A DNA stretch of 35,588 nucleotides from Deltaproteobacteria bacterium HGW-Deltaproteobacteria-15 (GCA_002840535.1 PHBH01000060.1:1-35588); one strand, 5' to 3'. Numbered from the stretch's first letter, positions 23,217-32,295 are shown. The notes: generated from the letters alone by a model not told the origin. Numbers and translations are program-made.

Positions 23217-25562
23217 ATGCACAGCAAAGGTGAAAAATACGTAGAAGGAATCCTGCCGGTTCTGCCGGTCAAAGATACGGTCGTGTTTCCGAACATGGTT
23301 GTTCCTGTCCTGATCAAGACCAACAAGTACCTGCCCATGGTCCAGGAGGCATCCGGCACGGACAAGATGTTATTCGTCATCTCCAGCTCCGGGAATGGGA
23401 AAGAGGGACAAGATATCGATGAGTTTCCTCCAGTGGGGACGGTCTGCAGGATCTCAAAGCTTTCAAGAGAGAAGGAAGGGACCGTCGTCGTGGTTCAAGG
23501 GCTTTCCCGGGGATCGGTGACAGAGGTTATCTCACGAGATCCTTTCCAGAAGGTCAAGGTCAAAGGGATTGCCGATGTGGAGACGATCGGCCCGCGAATA
23601 GATGCGCTCAAGGCAAGTCTTCTGAAGCAGTTTGCCGAACTGGTGCAAATCTCCCCCAATCTGCCGGATGAGGTTCTTCGTCTTTGCCGTCATGTGGAAG
23701 ATCCTTCCACACTGGCGGACATGGTCGCGGCTTATTCAAACATCAGCCGCGAGAGTAAACAGGAGATCCTGGAATCCGTGGATGTGGAGAAGAGAATCGA
23801 AGATTTGATCGTGATCGTGAATCAGCAGTTGGAAATCGCGAGGATGGGGCAGCAAATTCAGAGCCAGGTTCAAAAAGGAATCGATAAGAACCAGAGAGAA
23901 TATCTGCTGCGGGAACAGCTGAAGGCGATTCAGAGGGAACTTGGCGTCGACGAACAGGGGTCTCAGGAGATACAGGAACTCCGGAAAAGGCTGGAGAAAA
24001 AGAAGCTGCCCGAGTCCGCGTATAAGGTCGCTGCAAAAGAGATCGCGAAGGTGGGCAAGATGAACCCGTCCTCTTCGGAATACACTGTGTCCATGAATTA
24101 TATCGATCTCCTGCTTGAGCTCCCCTGGAGCGAGTCCACCAGGGATTCCATTGACCTCAGAAAGGCCGAGCGGGTGCTGAACACACACCACTACGACCTC
24201 GAAAAGGTGAAAAAGAGAATTCTCGAGTATCTGGCGGTCCGTAAGCTCAATCCCGCTCACAAAGGGCCCATCCTGTGCTTTTACGGCCCTCCCGGTACCG
24301 GAAAGACCAGTCTTGGCCGTTCAATCGCGGAATCCATGGGCCGAAAATTCGTTCGCATATCCCTTGGAGGAGTAAGGGACGAGGCGGAGATTCGGGGGCA
24401 CCGTCGCACCTATGTGGGCGCCCTTCCCGGCAGGATCATTCATGGTCTCAAAAAAGCCGGCGCAAACAACCCCGTGTTCATGCTCGACGAGATCGACAAG
24501 CTCGGGAAAGACTTTCGGGGAGACCCGTCCAGCGCTTTGCTCGAGGTCCTGGATCCCGAGCAGAATTACTCCTTTTCAGACCACTACCTGGAGGTGGAAT
24601 TCGATCTCTCAAAGGTGATGTTCATCACCACGGCAAACCAGCTGGATACCATCCCCAGAGCTCTCCTGGACAGGATGGAAGTGCTGGAGCTTCCCGGCTA
24701 CACGGAATATGAGAAGCTCCACATCGCTGAAAAATTCCTGATCCCCCGACAGGTGAAGGAGCACGGTCTTTCAAACCGGAGGGTGACTTTCGAGAAGGAA
24801 GCGATTCAGAAGATTGCCAGGGAGTATGCGCGGGAAGCCGGGGTAAGAAATCTGGAAAGGGAGATCGGCGCCGTGTGCAGGGGTGTGGCAAGAAAGGTGG
24901 CAACAAACCACCACGGCAGGTTCACCGTAGGTCCGGATGACCTGAAAGGGTACCTGGGATATCCAAAACACACGCAGGAAGTGGCGGAGAGAACATCTGT
25001 TCCGGGTGTCGCCACAGGGATGGCATGGACACCCACAGGGGGAGATATCCTCTTTGTCGAGGCGACGTCCATGCCCGGAAGGAAATCCCTCGTGCTCACG
25101 GGCCAGTTAGGGGAGGTGATGAAGGAGTCTGCACAGGCGGCTCTCAGTTATCTCAGATCCAAGGCGGGATCCTTTGGAATCCAGGAGGATTTTTTCAGCG
25201 ATCACGACTTGCACATCCATGTGCCGGCCGGGGCGATTCCAAAGGATGGGCCCTCTGCAGGCGTGACAATCCTTTCCGCGCTGGCATCCCTTCTCACATG
25301 CAGGCCCATCAAGTCAGATGTGGCCATGACGGGCGAAGTCACCCTGAGGGGCGCGGTCCTGCCGGTGGGCGGCATCAAAGAAAAGGTGCTCGCCGCTAAC
25401 CGAAACGGAATAAAGCACATCATCCTACCTGAGAGAAACAAGGGAGATCTCGAGGAGATCCCGGAGGAGGTAAAGGGGAGCATCACCTTTCATCTGGTCA
25501 AGAAGATGGAGGAAGTGCTGGACATTGCGCTGGACGCGCCGGTGGGAGCGTCGTGTAACTGA
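23217..25562 (+). CDS. lon: ATP-dependent protease Lon
   Basis: Lon, 781 aa, is a cytoplasmic hexameric AAA+ protease degrading misfolded and regulatory proteins. The N-terminal substrate domain runs from LPVLPVKDTVVFPNMVVPV to about 200, followed by a coiled-coil region (YLLREQLKAIQRELG). The AAA+ module has Walker A GPPGTGKTS at about 356 and Walker B VFMLDEIDKL. The protease domain has the catalytic Ser in PKDGPSAGVTI (about 678) and Lys in GGIKEKVLAA (about 722). AAGGAG lies 5 bases before the ATG. Length is normal for LonA. It ends at a strong bidirectional terminator. Confidence 0.98.
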   Translation: MHSKGEKYVEGILPVLPVKDTVVFPNMVVPVLIKTNKYLPMVQEASGTDKMLFVISSSGNGKEGQDIDEFPPVGTVCRISKLSREKEGTVVVVQGLSRGSVTEVISRDPFQKVKVKGIADVETIGPRIDALKASLLKQFAELVQISPNLPDEVLRLCRHVEDPSTLADMVAAYSNISRESKQEILESVDVEKRIEDLIVIVNQQLEIARMGQQIQSQVQKGIDKNQREYLLREQLKAIQRELGVDEQGSQEIQELRKRLEKKKLPESAYKVAAKEIAKVGKMNPSSSEYTVSMNYIDLLLELPWSESTRDSIDLRKAERVLNTHHYDLEKVKKRILEYLAVRKLNPAHKGPILCFYGPPGTGKTSLGRSIAESMGRKFVRISLGGVRDEAEIRGHRRTYVGALPGRIIHGLKKAGANNPVFMLDEIDKLGKDFRGDPSSALLEVLDPEQNYSFSDHYLEVEFDLSKVMFITTANQLDTIPRALLDRMEVLELPGYTEYEKLHIAEKFLIPRQVKEHGLSNRRVTFEKEAIQKIAREYAREAGVRNLEREIGAVCRGVARKVATNHHGRFTVGPDDLKGYLGYPKHTQEVAERTSVPGVATGMAWTPTGGDILFVEATSMPGRKSLVLTGQLGEVMKESAQAALSYLRSKAGSFGIQEDFFSDHDLHIHVPAGAIPKDGPSAGVTILSALASLLTCRPIKSDVAMTGEVTLRGAVLPVGGIKEKVLAANRNGIKHIILPERNKGDLEEIPEEVKGSITFHLVKKMEEVLDIALDAPVGASCN

Positions 25563-25784
25563 ACGAAAGAGAAAACGAAAAAGAAGAAGATTGAACCGCG
25601 AAGGCGCAAAGGACGCGAAGAAAAGCACCAAAGGTTTGTTTTCTTTTTCCGGGATACACCGGCAGAAGAAACAAATGTCTTCCTTTGCGTACCTGAATTT
25701 ACCCCTTTGCGTACTTAGCGTCTTGCGGTTTAAAGTTTTAACAGGGGATGACAATGGAATAACCGGCTCTTAAAGGCAAAACCA
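25563..25784. repeat. Family B repeat after lon
   Basis: GAACCGCGAAGGCGCAAAGG then ACGCGAAGAAAAGC at about 25592-25628; the inverted partner lies at about 25841-25925 beyond the terminator. TTTGCGTACCTGAATTTACC and TTTGCGTACTTAGCGTCTTG at about 25684-25731 also look repeat-derived. No gene is seen. Confidence 0.6.
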
Positions 25785-25831
25785 TTTTGTTTTTTCGCCT
25801 GCGGAGACCTTCCGCAGGCGAAAAAGCAAAA
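25785..25831. terminator. Bidirectional terminator between lon and the convergent hydrolase gene
   Basis: Arms 25785-25805 and 25811-25831 pair over 21 positions with one G-T pair around a 5-nt loop (core CGCCTGCGGA/TCCGCAGGCG). The stem ends are T-rich and A-rich, giving a T run in both directions. It stands between converging genes. Confidence 0.9.
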
Positions 25832-25926
25832 TCTTTGCATTTCTTCGCGACCTTTGCGCCTTAGCGGTTCAGCACACTCTTTCTCTGCGCCTCCGCGAGA
25901 GAAATGCTTTGCCTTGGCAGTTCAAC

Positions 25927-26964
25927 CTACTTTCTTCCCATCCCCGGCCAGGTATCGATCGGCTGCGTGGAGCGAACGATCCTCATTCCCGCTTGTGAAA
26001 ATCTGCTGAAGGCTTCATCGGCCGCATCGGTGTAGTCGATAACATTGGGAATGACCACCGGGGAGGTGCAGTCCTCCAGCAGGTAGACCTTTGAGGCAAG
26101 GGCCGGATTCTTCCGAAGCGTCACTTCGTCGAGGAGGTCTCCGATCGTCCACGCCACGCAGTGGCTCTTGGCCTGCCCGGCTACGATAATCGCGTCAAAG
26201 CGAAGAAGCTCCTCGATGAAGATCCGATTTTTCGTTGCTATTGGTTTGCCGTCAGGACCTTCCTTGACCTCAGGACCCAGGACCGAATAGTGTTCCGTGA
26301 GCGGATTGTCCCCCTTGATCTGGAAGTTGGGCGGACTAAGCCTTGCAATCTCATGGAAGAAGACGGCCTCATCCACTGCGGAAACCAGGGCGTGGCCGAT
26401 ACTCCCGAGCAGGGCATGATAAGGCCAAATGGTAAGCTCGTATTTCCCCCCCTGCTTCAGCTTTTGGGTATAATGACGGAGATACGCTCGGCCCCGCTCC
26501 TCGTCCATTCCGAGATAAGGAAACAGCGCGGGATTCAGCCTCCACTTGCCTGTTTCCGCCTCCCCTGCGGAAACCAGGGTAAAAGGCGACGGATGATTTC
26601 CGTTCTCATCCACAAGGGCAACGGCATGGAAGATCTGCATGGGATGATGGGTATCCATGGTCGGGGCAATGTGGGTGATGACGCCGAGGTTATGATAGAT
26701 GAACTCACACAGCCGCCTGTTGTCATCCACAGCACCTGTGCCGCTGCGGCCTCGGACGAACAACTCAAAATCCGGAAGGCAGAAGGTATTCTGTACATCC
26801 ACCAGGATGAGGCAAATCGTGAAAGAATCTTCTCTTGCAGGTCGGATTTTGTGCTTTCCTGCCCATGACGCCGCCTCCTTTGCCCTCTCCTCGTAAGGGA
26901 CCCTCCAGAGCCGACCGACACTGTCCGGATTGAAATGTGAAGGAATGGGAAGCGGAAGTGCCAT
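25927..26964 (-). CDS. Isochorismatase/nicotinamidase-family cysteine hydrolase, long form
   Basis: The 345-aa protein is longer than typical nicotinamidases (about 180 to 220 aa). The family core is visible: CLILVDVQNTFCLPDF with the catalytic Asp, a metal-site-like region MDTHHPMQIFH, a Lys-rich middle, and VAGQAKSHCVAWTIGDL with the nucleophile Cys, followed by EDCTSPVV. There is about 60 extra residues before the core and an insertion in the middle. Members hydrolyse nicotinamide or similar amides; the substrate here is unknown. It is convergent with lon. Confidence 0.85.
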   Translation of the reverse strand: MALPLPIPSHFNPDSVGRLWRVPYEERAKEAASWAGKHKIRPAREDSFTICLILVDVQNTFCLPDFELFVRGRSGTGAVDDNRRLCEFIYHNLGVITHIAPTMDTHHPMQIFHAVALVDENGNHPSPFTLVSAGEAETGKWRLNPALFPYLGMDEERGRAYLRHYTQKLKQGGKYELTIWPYHALLGSIGHALVSAVDEAVFFHEIARLSPPNFQIKGDNPLTEHYSVLGPEVKEGPDGKPIATKNRIFIEELLRFDAIIVAGQAKSHCVAWTIGDLLDEVTLRKNPALASKVYLLEDCTSPVVIPNVIDYTDAADEAFSRFSQAGMRIVRSTQPIDTWPGMGRK

Positions 26965-27005
26965 CTCGTCCCCCCCGATTTAGAGCTCGACAGATAGTCT
27001 TGTGA

Positions 27006-27030
27006 GCATCGGCAGAATTCCTGCCGATGC
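27006..27030 (-). terminator. Hairpin after the small membrane protein gene
   Basis: GCATCGGCAG pairs with CTGCCGATGC (10 bp, 5-nt loop). No T run follows on the minus strand, so termination is uncertain; it may instead stabilise the 3' end. Confidence 0.4.
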
Positions 27031-27047
27031 GAAGAACGTGCAGGCTC

Positions 27048-27263
27048 CTAGGCGGATGGATGTGAGGACAGGTGATTCTGATCGGAGTGAGAGCAGGACC
27101 AGGGGAATTTGCCGCTTACCAGTCCGGCTGCAAAGGCGGCCATCACGATAACCCAGATAAAAATAGGAAGCCAACTGTGAAACAGAGACCAGAGCGCACC
27201 CGCTATGACAAAGGTGGGGACGATCATGACAATGGCAATACCGATCCTTCTGAAAATATCCAT
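27048..27263 (-). CDS. Small two-TM membrane protein
   Basis: This 71-aa protein has two predicted membrane helices, IAIVMIVPTFVIAGALWSLF and WLPIFIWVIVMAAFAAGLVSG, and a polar His/Ser-rich C-terminal tail (CSHSDQNHLSSHPSA). I start at MDIFRRIG because GGAGGAGG lies just upstream; the ORF is open further but that part looks noncoding. I do not recognise the family. Spacing to the hydrolase gene is 83 bp, so the two could be cotranscribed. Confidence 0.65.
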   Translation of the reverse strand: MDIFRRIGIAIVMIVPTFVIAGALWSLFHSWLPIFIWVIVMAAFAAGLVSGKFPWSCSHSDQNHLSSHPSA

Positions 27264-27797
27264 CTCCTCCTCCTGAATACCCCCCGGGGGCGAGCTAAAT
27301 TGCCGGCAGACTCCGAATTTTATGTAGATAGCATACGGTCCCGGATGAATCAATAAAATTGGAACCGACATAAAATTGGAACCGCGAAGGCGCAAAGGAC
27401 GCCCGCTTCGCTCACAGGAAAGGAAGGACCGCTGCGCTAGGAGGAGGGACGACCGCTTCGCTTGGACGATGGACGAAAAAGCTTCAGAAGGGCAAGATTG
27501 ACGGTCTCGTAAAAAGTCGTCATCCCGGTGAAAACCGGGATCCAGAGGGATTGCAAGTAGCCGTTAATACTGGATTCCGGCTCCCGGCCTTCGCCGGGCC
27601 AGGTTTCATTCAGCCGGAATGACCAAAGCGCTTCGTGCCTTTCTTCTTTTTCGTCCCTCGTCCCAGCGAAGCGGTCGTCCATCGTCCCTCATTCTTTCTC
27701 GTCCTTCCTCCTAGCGAAGCGGCCATTCCTTTTTGCATCGTCCCTCGCCCTAGCGAAGCGGTCATCCCTCCTCTCTCGTTCTTTTCACCCTGCCTCC
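27264..27797. repeat. Repeat-filled region upstream of the ABC exporter
   Basis: Family B at about 27361-27400, family A direct copies at 27421-27480, a GTCATCCCGGTGAAAACCGG element running to CAGCCGGAATGACC (about 27515-27625), then three inverted family A copies at 27650-27776. No gene is supported. The region is a mosaic of at least three repeat families. Confidence 0.7.
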
Positions 27798-27827
27798 TTG
27801 ACAGTGTTCCTGCAGTTCAAGTATCTC
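27798..27827 (+). promoter_or_regulatory. Candidate promoter for the ABC exporter
   Basis: A perfect TTGACA (27798-27803), 18-bp spacer, then TATCTC (27822-27827), which is a weak -10. It lies 19 bases before the first ABC gene and just after the repeat block. Confidence 0.4.
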
Positions 27828-27845
27828 CTTTAAGAGAGAACACTT

Positions 27846-29603
27846 ATGAAAGAGACATTTCGAAATCTGGCATCTCTCAAGGGGTACTTTGTCCAAAACA
27901 AGGGAGCCTTGTTCATGGGTGTCGCCTGTCTGCTGGCTGTGGATTTCCTTCAGCTCCTGATCCCGCTTGTCATCAAAAAGGCGGTAGACCACCTGACGAT
28001 AAGAGATGCCACGCCCGCTCTGCTTCTCCGCTACGCCGGGATCATCATGGCGATCGCCTTGGCAATGGCCCTCCTCAGGTACGTGTGGAGGCATTTCCTG
28101 TTCGGCATTTCCCGGAAGATCGAGGAGGGACTTCGCAACAGCATCCTGGAGCGTTTGCTCGCTCTCCCCGCCTCCTTCTACCAGAAAACCAAAACCGGGG
28201 ATATCATGGCCAGGTCGACAAACGACGTGAATGCGGTGCGCATGGCATCCGGAATGGGGCTGGTGGCGGTCACCGATGCGGTGGTTCTCGGATTCGCGGC
28301 CGTTGGTTTCATGATTTATATTGATCTGCGCCTCACCTTGATTTCCCTTATCCCGGCGCCCTTTGTGGTCTATTTCACCAGGATTCTTACCCGCCGCATG
28401 TCTACAGGCTATGACACGGTGCAGGCGGTCTTCTCGGATCTCACAGAGAAGGTACGGGAATCCTTCTCGGGGATCAGGGTGATAAAGGCCTATTCCAGGG
28501 AGGCTTGGGCGACCTCCGTCGTGTCAAGGGAGGGAAAAAGATATATCCTGGAAAACGTTCAGCTCGCCAGAAACATAGGCATCTTGTTTCCCCTTATGGC
28601 CGCTTTCACAAACCTCGGGCTTGCGGCAGTGATCTGGTTCGGAGGTCGCCTCACGATACTGGGCGATATCACGACCGGCGATCTGGTCGCATTCATCAGT
28701 TATCTCAATCTTCTCGCATGGCCCATGATGGCCACGGGATGGGTCACCAACCTGCTGCAAAAGGGTTCCGCTTCCATGCGCCGGATCAATGCCGTTCTCA
28801 ATGAAGTCCCGCAAATCAGGGATGCGCAGAGACCGGTCGCCGTCTCTGCTCTTCGCGGCCGGATAGAGTTCAGAGAGCTGAGCCTCACCTACCCGGGACA
28901 CGACCGGGAGGCGGTCAGGGATATATCCTTTGAAATCGAAAAAGGAATGACTGTGGCATTCGCAGGACACGTGGGGTCCGGTAAGACGACACTCCTGCAT
29001 GCTTTGACCCGCCTGTATGATCCCCAAAAAGGATCCATACTGATCGACGGCATGGAAATCCGCACCATACCCCTTCGGGTGTTGAGAACTGGAATTGGTT
29101 TCGTCACTCAGGAGACCATGATCTTTTCCGACACCATCAGGGGCAACGTCCTGTTCGGCAGGTCCGGGTTCTCGGATGAAGAGGTTCTGTCGGCCTTGAA
29201 GACCGTCCAACTCTTCGAAGAGGTGCAATCCCTGGAGCACGGGATCCATACTCTTCTCGGGGAAAGGGGCGTCTCCCTGTCCGGAGGGCAACGGCAGCGT
29301 TTATCACTGGCCCGGGCGGTCATAGCGAACCCCCCGATCCTGGTTCTGGATGACGCACTTTCCATGGTGGATACACGCACAGAGGAACGCATCATGAATC
29401 AAATCCTCGCATCCAGATCAGGCAAAACCACCCTGATCGTCTCGAACAGGGTTTCCACGATCGGGAGAGCGGATCTGGTCGTGGTCATGGAAAGGGGCGC
29501 CGTCGTTGAAATGGGCACTCCCGGATCCTTGATGGAAAGCGGAAGGGAATACGCCCGACTCTACGAGAAGCAGATGCTGGCCGAGGAGTTGGAACTGGTT
29601 TAA
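27846..29603 (+). CDS. ABC exporter half-transporter, subunit with degenerate Walker B
   Basis: The 585-aa protein has a six-TM exporter domain (about 20 to 310) and a nucleotide-binding domain. Walker A is GHVGSGKTT (about 376), the signature is a canonical LSGGQRQRLSLARA (about 479), and Walker B reads ILVLDDALSMVD, with Asp in place of the catalytic Glu. This combination is typical of the TM287/YheI-type subunit of heterodimeric exporters. The partner is the gene at 30202. Such pairs export drugs or lipids; the substrate here is unknown. An AAGAGAG ribosome site precedes the ATG. Confidence 0.93.
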   Translation: MKETFRNLASLKGYFVQNKGALFMGVACLLAVDFLQLLIPLVIKKAVDHLTIRDATPALLLRYAGIIMAIALAMALLRYVWRHFLFGISRKIEEGLRNSILERLLALPASFYQKTKTGDIMARSTNDVNAVRMASGMGLVAVTDAVVLGFAAVGFMIYIDLRLTLISLIPAPFVVYFTRILTRRMSTGYDTVQAVFSDLTEKVRESFSGIRVIKAYSREAWATSVVSREGKRYILENVQLARNIGILFPLMAAFTNLGLAAVIWFGGRLTILGDITTGDLVAFISYLNLLAWPMMATGWVTNLLQKGSASMRRINAVLNEVPQIRDAQRPVAVSALRGRIEFRELSLTYPGHDREAVRDISFEIEKGMTVAFAGHVGSGKTTLLHALTRLYDPQKGSILIDGMEIRTIPLRVLRTGIGFVTQETMIFSDTIRGNVLFGRSGFSDEEVLSALKTVQLFEEVQSLEHGIHTLLGERGVSLSGGQRQRLSLARAVIANPPILVLDDALSMVDTRTEERIMNQILASRSGKTTLIVSNRVSTIGRADLVVVMERGAVVEMGTPGSLMESGREYARLYEKQMLAEELELV

Positions 29604-29668
29604 AGACCGAGGGAGGAGGGAGGACCGCTTCGCTCGGACGACCGCTGCGCTAGGACGATGGACGACAA
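29604..29668 (+). repeat. Family A repeats before the four-helix-bundle gene
   Basis: Two direct copies of the GGACCGCTTCGCTCGGACGA type. They face inverted copies at 30097-30190, so the small gene between them is enclosed by an inverted pair. Confidence 0.8.
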
Positions 29669-29692
29669 GTCGATAAAAAGGAGGACATGGAC

Positions 29693-30091
29693 ATGGATAA
29701 GAAGAAGAATTTGATACTGAGCGTGAGAGATCTTGAGGTGTATCGAAAGTCTTTTGATGCTGCAATGGAGATATATGAGCTTTCAAAGGGATGCCCTAAA
29801 GAGGAGACTTATTCATTGACCGATCAGATAAGACGAGCGTCACGGTCGGTTTGCACCAATCTATCTGAGGCATGGCGAAAAAGACGTTATAAGGCAGTCT
29901 TCCTGAACAAGCTTACCGATGCAGGACAAGAAGCAGCTGAGACGCAGACATGGCTGGAATTCGCCCTTCACTGCAAATATATCGAGGAGGAGGCGTTCCG
30001 CAGGCTGGACGATTGCTACGAACATATCTTTGCCATGCTCAATGCAATGGAGAAGAAAGCCGATGCCTTTTGTCGCTCTTTGTCGTCTTAA
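29693..30091 (+). CDS. Four-helix bundle protein (S23 / 23S rRNA intervening-sequence family)
   Basis: The 132-aa protein matches the family by eye: LILSVRDLEVYRKSFDAAMEIYELSKG, EETYSLTDQIRRASRSVCTNLSEAW, RYKAVFLNKLTDAGQEAAETQTWLEFA and the C-terminal helix. Relatives occur inside 23S rRNA intervening sequences and as free genes; avd of diversity-generating retroelements has the same fold. The biochemical role is unknown. I prefer the second ATG (29693), 8 bases after GGAGG, over the one at 29687. It interrupts a heterodimeric ABC exporter gene pair and is flanked by inverted family A repeats. Codon use looks more AT-rich than its neighbours. Confidence 0.92.
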   Translation: MDKKKNLILSVRDLEVYRKSFDAAMEIYELSKGCPKEETYSLTDQIRRASRSVCTNLSEAWRKRRYKAVFLNKLTDAGQEAAETQTWLEFALHCKYIEEEAFRRLDDCYEHIFAMLNAMEKKADAFCRSLSS

Positions 30092-30096
30092 TCAAA

Positions 30097-30190
30097 TAGT
30101 CCGCGAAGCGGTCGTTTCTTTTTGTTGTATTTATCGTCCTTCGTCCTAGCGGAGCGGTCGTCCCTCCTCCTAGCGAAGCGGTCGATCTTT
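30097..30190 (-). repeat. Inverted family A repeats after the four-helix-bundle gene
   Basis: Three reverse-oriented cores (GCGAAGCGGTCG, CTAGCGGAGCGGTCGTCC, CTAGCGAAGCGGTCG). They form the right side of the inverted pair enclosing 29693-30091 and end 11 bases before the second ABC gene. Confidence 0.8.
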
Positions 30191-30201
30191 TAGAGAAGAG
30201 A

Positions 30202-32295
30202 ATGCCAACCGAATACGGATACATGGAAGAAGGCCAACTAGGCCGGCCCTATGACTTGCGACTCCTGAGGAAGCTCGGCTCATATGCTTTTCCTTACAGG
30301 AGGAGGATTCTTGCGGCCCTTCTTCTTTCTCTGGTGATCACACTGGTCGATCTCGCTGTTCCTTATCTGACCAAGATCGCTATCGATCGGTACATTTTTG
30401 CCTCGTGGTCCGAGTTGAACCTGTCCGGCATGGGAGAGCCCGACGCTGAACGGGTTTCCCGCCTCTATGGGAAAATGCTTGTGATGAGTTCCGACGGATC
30501 CCGAGCGTACGTTTCGCGGGAAGACATCCGCAAGTGGGATCCCGTGCACCTTCACGAATACAGAGAGAAGGGAATCCTTTCCGACGGCGGATTCTACAGG
30601 GTTCGCCAAAGGGATCCGCAAGGGCTTCTTCAGGGGGCGGCCATTCTTGTCGACGGGTCGAGCATGATTCGCGAAGAGACCCTGAGAGGTCTCAACGAAA
30701 AACAGATCCTGGCCGTGCGAGAAGATGACGTGAGCGGTCTCGGGAAAATCGGGATGACTCTCCTGGGTTTTCTGCTCATTTCCTTTTTGCTCGGCTATGC
30801 AGAGTATTACCTGCTCGAGTGGACCGGGCAGAAGATCATGTATGATATTCGGATGCGGCTTTTCCAGCGCATGCTCTCCCAGTCCGTCGCCTTCTTTGAC
30901 CGGCATCCGATCGGCCGTCTTGTGACAAGGGTGACCAACGACATAGAGAATCTGAACGAGATGTTCAAGTCCGTTGCGGTCACAGTTTTCAAGGACGTCA
31001 TTATCCTGCTCGGCATCGTCTCCATTCTGGTCTACCTGGACTGGCGACTCGCCCTTCTGAGCCTGTCGCTCGTCCCCATCCTCTTTGGGCTCGCCCTGTT
31101 CTTCAGCAAAATGGCAAGGGAGGCTTTCAGGGAGCTCAGGGCCAAGGTGGCAAAAATGAACGCTTTCCTGCAGGAACGGGTGACCGGGATGAAGACGGTT
31201 CAGCTTTTTGCCACAGAGACGTTTCAGAAGGAGCAGTTTGCGAAGATCAATCACGAGAATTTCCTGGCGGGCATGAAGCAGGTCCGGGTATTTGCCGTAT
31301 TCATGCCGCTAATGGAACTCATGGCCGCCTTCGCCGTTGCACTGCTTATCTGGTACGGGGGCGGGAACGTCATCCAGGAGCGGATCACCTTGGGCGCCCT
31401 TGTGGCATTTATCAGCTACATGCAGATGTTCTTCAAGCCGATTCGAGACATTTCGGAGAAATACAATATCATGCAGGCATCCATGGCTTCGACCGAAAGG
31501 ATATTCGAGTTCATCGATCTTCGGGAGGAGGTCTCCGAACCCGAACGTCCTGTTCTCCCTTCCGCGTTGAAGGGACATCTGGAGTTCCGGAATGTGTCCT
31601 TTTCCTACAATAGCGGGCCGCCAGTGCTCCATGGAATCTCCTTTCAGGTGATGCCCGGTGAGATGGTGGCGATAGTAGGAGCTACAGGGGCTGGAAAATC
31701 GACCGTGGTCAATCTGATAGAACGATTTTACGACCCCACGGAAGGAACCGTCCTCATGGATGGTGTGGATATCAGGCTCTGGCCGGGCGCAAAGCTCAGG
31801 CGGATTTTGGGCCTGGTAATGCAGGATGTCTTCATTTTTTCGGGAAGGCTGGAGGAAAACATCACTCTCGGCAGAAGCGACATCATGCCTGCACAGATCG
31901 CGCTTGCTGCAAAACAGTCCAATGCGGATCTTGTCATTCAAAGGCTGCCGTCCGGCTATGATCAGGAAATTGGAGAGAGGGGCTCAAACCTTTCCACAGG
32001 CGAACGGCAGTTGCTTTCTTTCGCCAGGGCCCTCGCTTCTGACCCGAAGGTGCTCATTCTGGACGAGGCGACCTCCAGTGTGGATCCGGGGACTGAGCAG
32101 CTCATCCAGGAGGCCATCTTCGAAATGACGCAGAAGAGGACCACCTTGGTTGTTGCCCACCGGCTCTCAACCATCCGAAGTGCCGATCGCATCCTCGTCA
32201 TGCATCACGGCCGAATCCTGGAGGAGGGAAAGCACGACGCGCTGATGGCCAGGAAAGGGATCTATTACAAGCTGAACAGGTTCAGGGAAATCTGA
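30202..32295 (+). CDS. ABC exporter half-transporter, catalytic subunit with extra domain
   Basis: The 697-aa protein has an exporter TM domain and NBD. Walker A is GATGAGKST (about 493), Walker B is ILDEATSSVD with the catalytic Glu, but the signature is LSTGERQLLSFARA rather than LSGGQ. It thus complements the 27846 subunit: one intact and one degenerate ATP site, as in TM287/288. An insert of roughly 110 residues (about 70 to 180, rich in charged residues, e.g. YVSREDIRKWDP) separates TM1 from TM2 and would lie outside the membrane, on the periplasmic side. The ATG follows AGAGAAGAG. Confidence 0.93.
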   Translation: MPTEYGYMEEGQLGRPYDLRLLRKLGSYAFPYRRRILAALLLSLVITLVDLAVPYLTKIAIDRYIFASWSELNLSGMGEPDAERVSRLYGKMLVMSSDGSRAYVSREDIRKWDPVHLHEYREKGILSDGGFYRVRQRDPQGLLQGAAILVDGSSMIREETLRGLNEKQILAVREDDVSGLGKIGMTLLGFLLISFLLGYAEYYLLEWTGQKIMYDIRMRLFQRMLSQSVAFFDRHPIGRLVTRVTNDIENLNEMFKSVAVTVFKDVIILLGIVSILVYLDWRLALLSLSLVPILFGLALFFSKMAREAFRELRAKVAKMNAFLQERVTGMKTVQLFATETFQKEQFAKINHENFLAGMKQVRVFAVFMPLMELMAAFAVALLIWYGGGNVIQERITLGALVAFISYMQMFFKPIRDISEKYNIMQASMASTERIFEFIDLREEVSEPERPVLPSALKGHLEFRNVSFSYNSGPPVLHGISFQVMPGEMVAIVGATGAGKSTVVNLIERFYDPTEGTVLMDGVDIRLWPGAKLRRILGLVMQDVFIFSGRLEENITLGRSDIMPAQIALAAKQSNADLVIQRLPSGYDQEIGERGSNLSTGERQLLSFARALASDPKVLILDEATSSVDPGTEQLIQEAIFEMTQKRTTLVVAHRLSTIRSADRILVMHHGRILEEGKHDALMARKGIYYKLNRFREI

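Noticed and set aside
27264..27395. 44-codon N-terminal extension of the small membrane protein
   Set aside because: The extension lacks a ribosome site and runs into repeat DNA, whereas MDIFRRIG has GGAGGAGG directly upstream.
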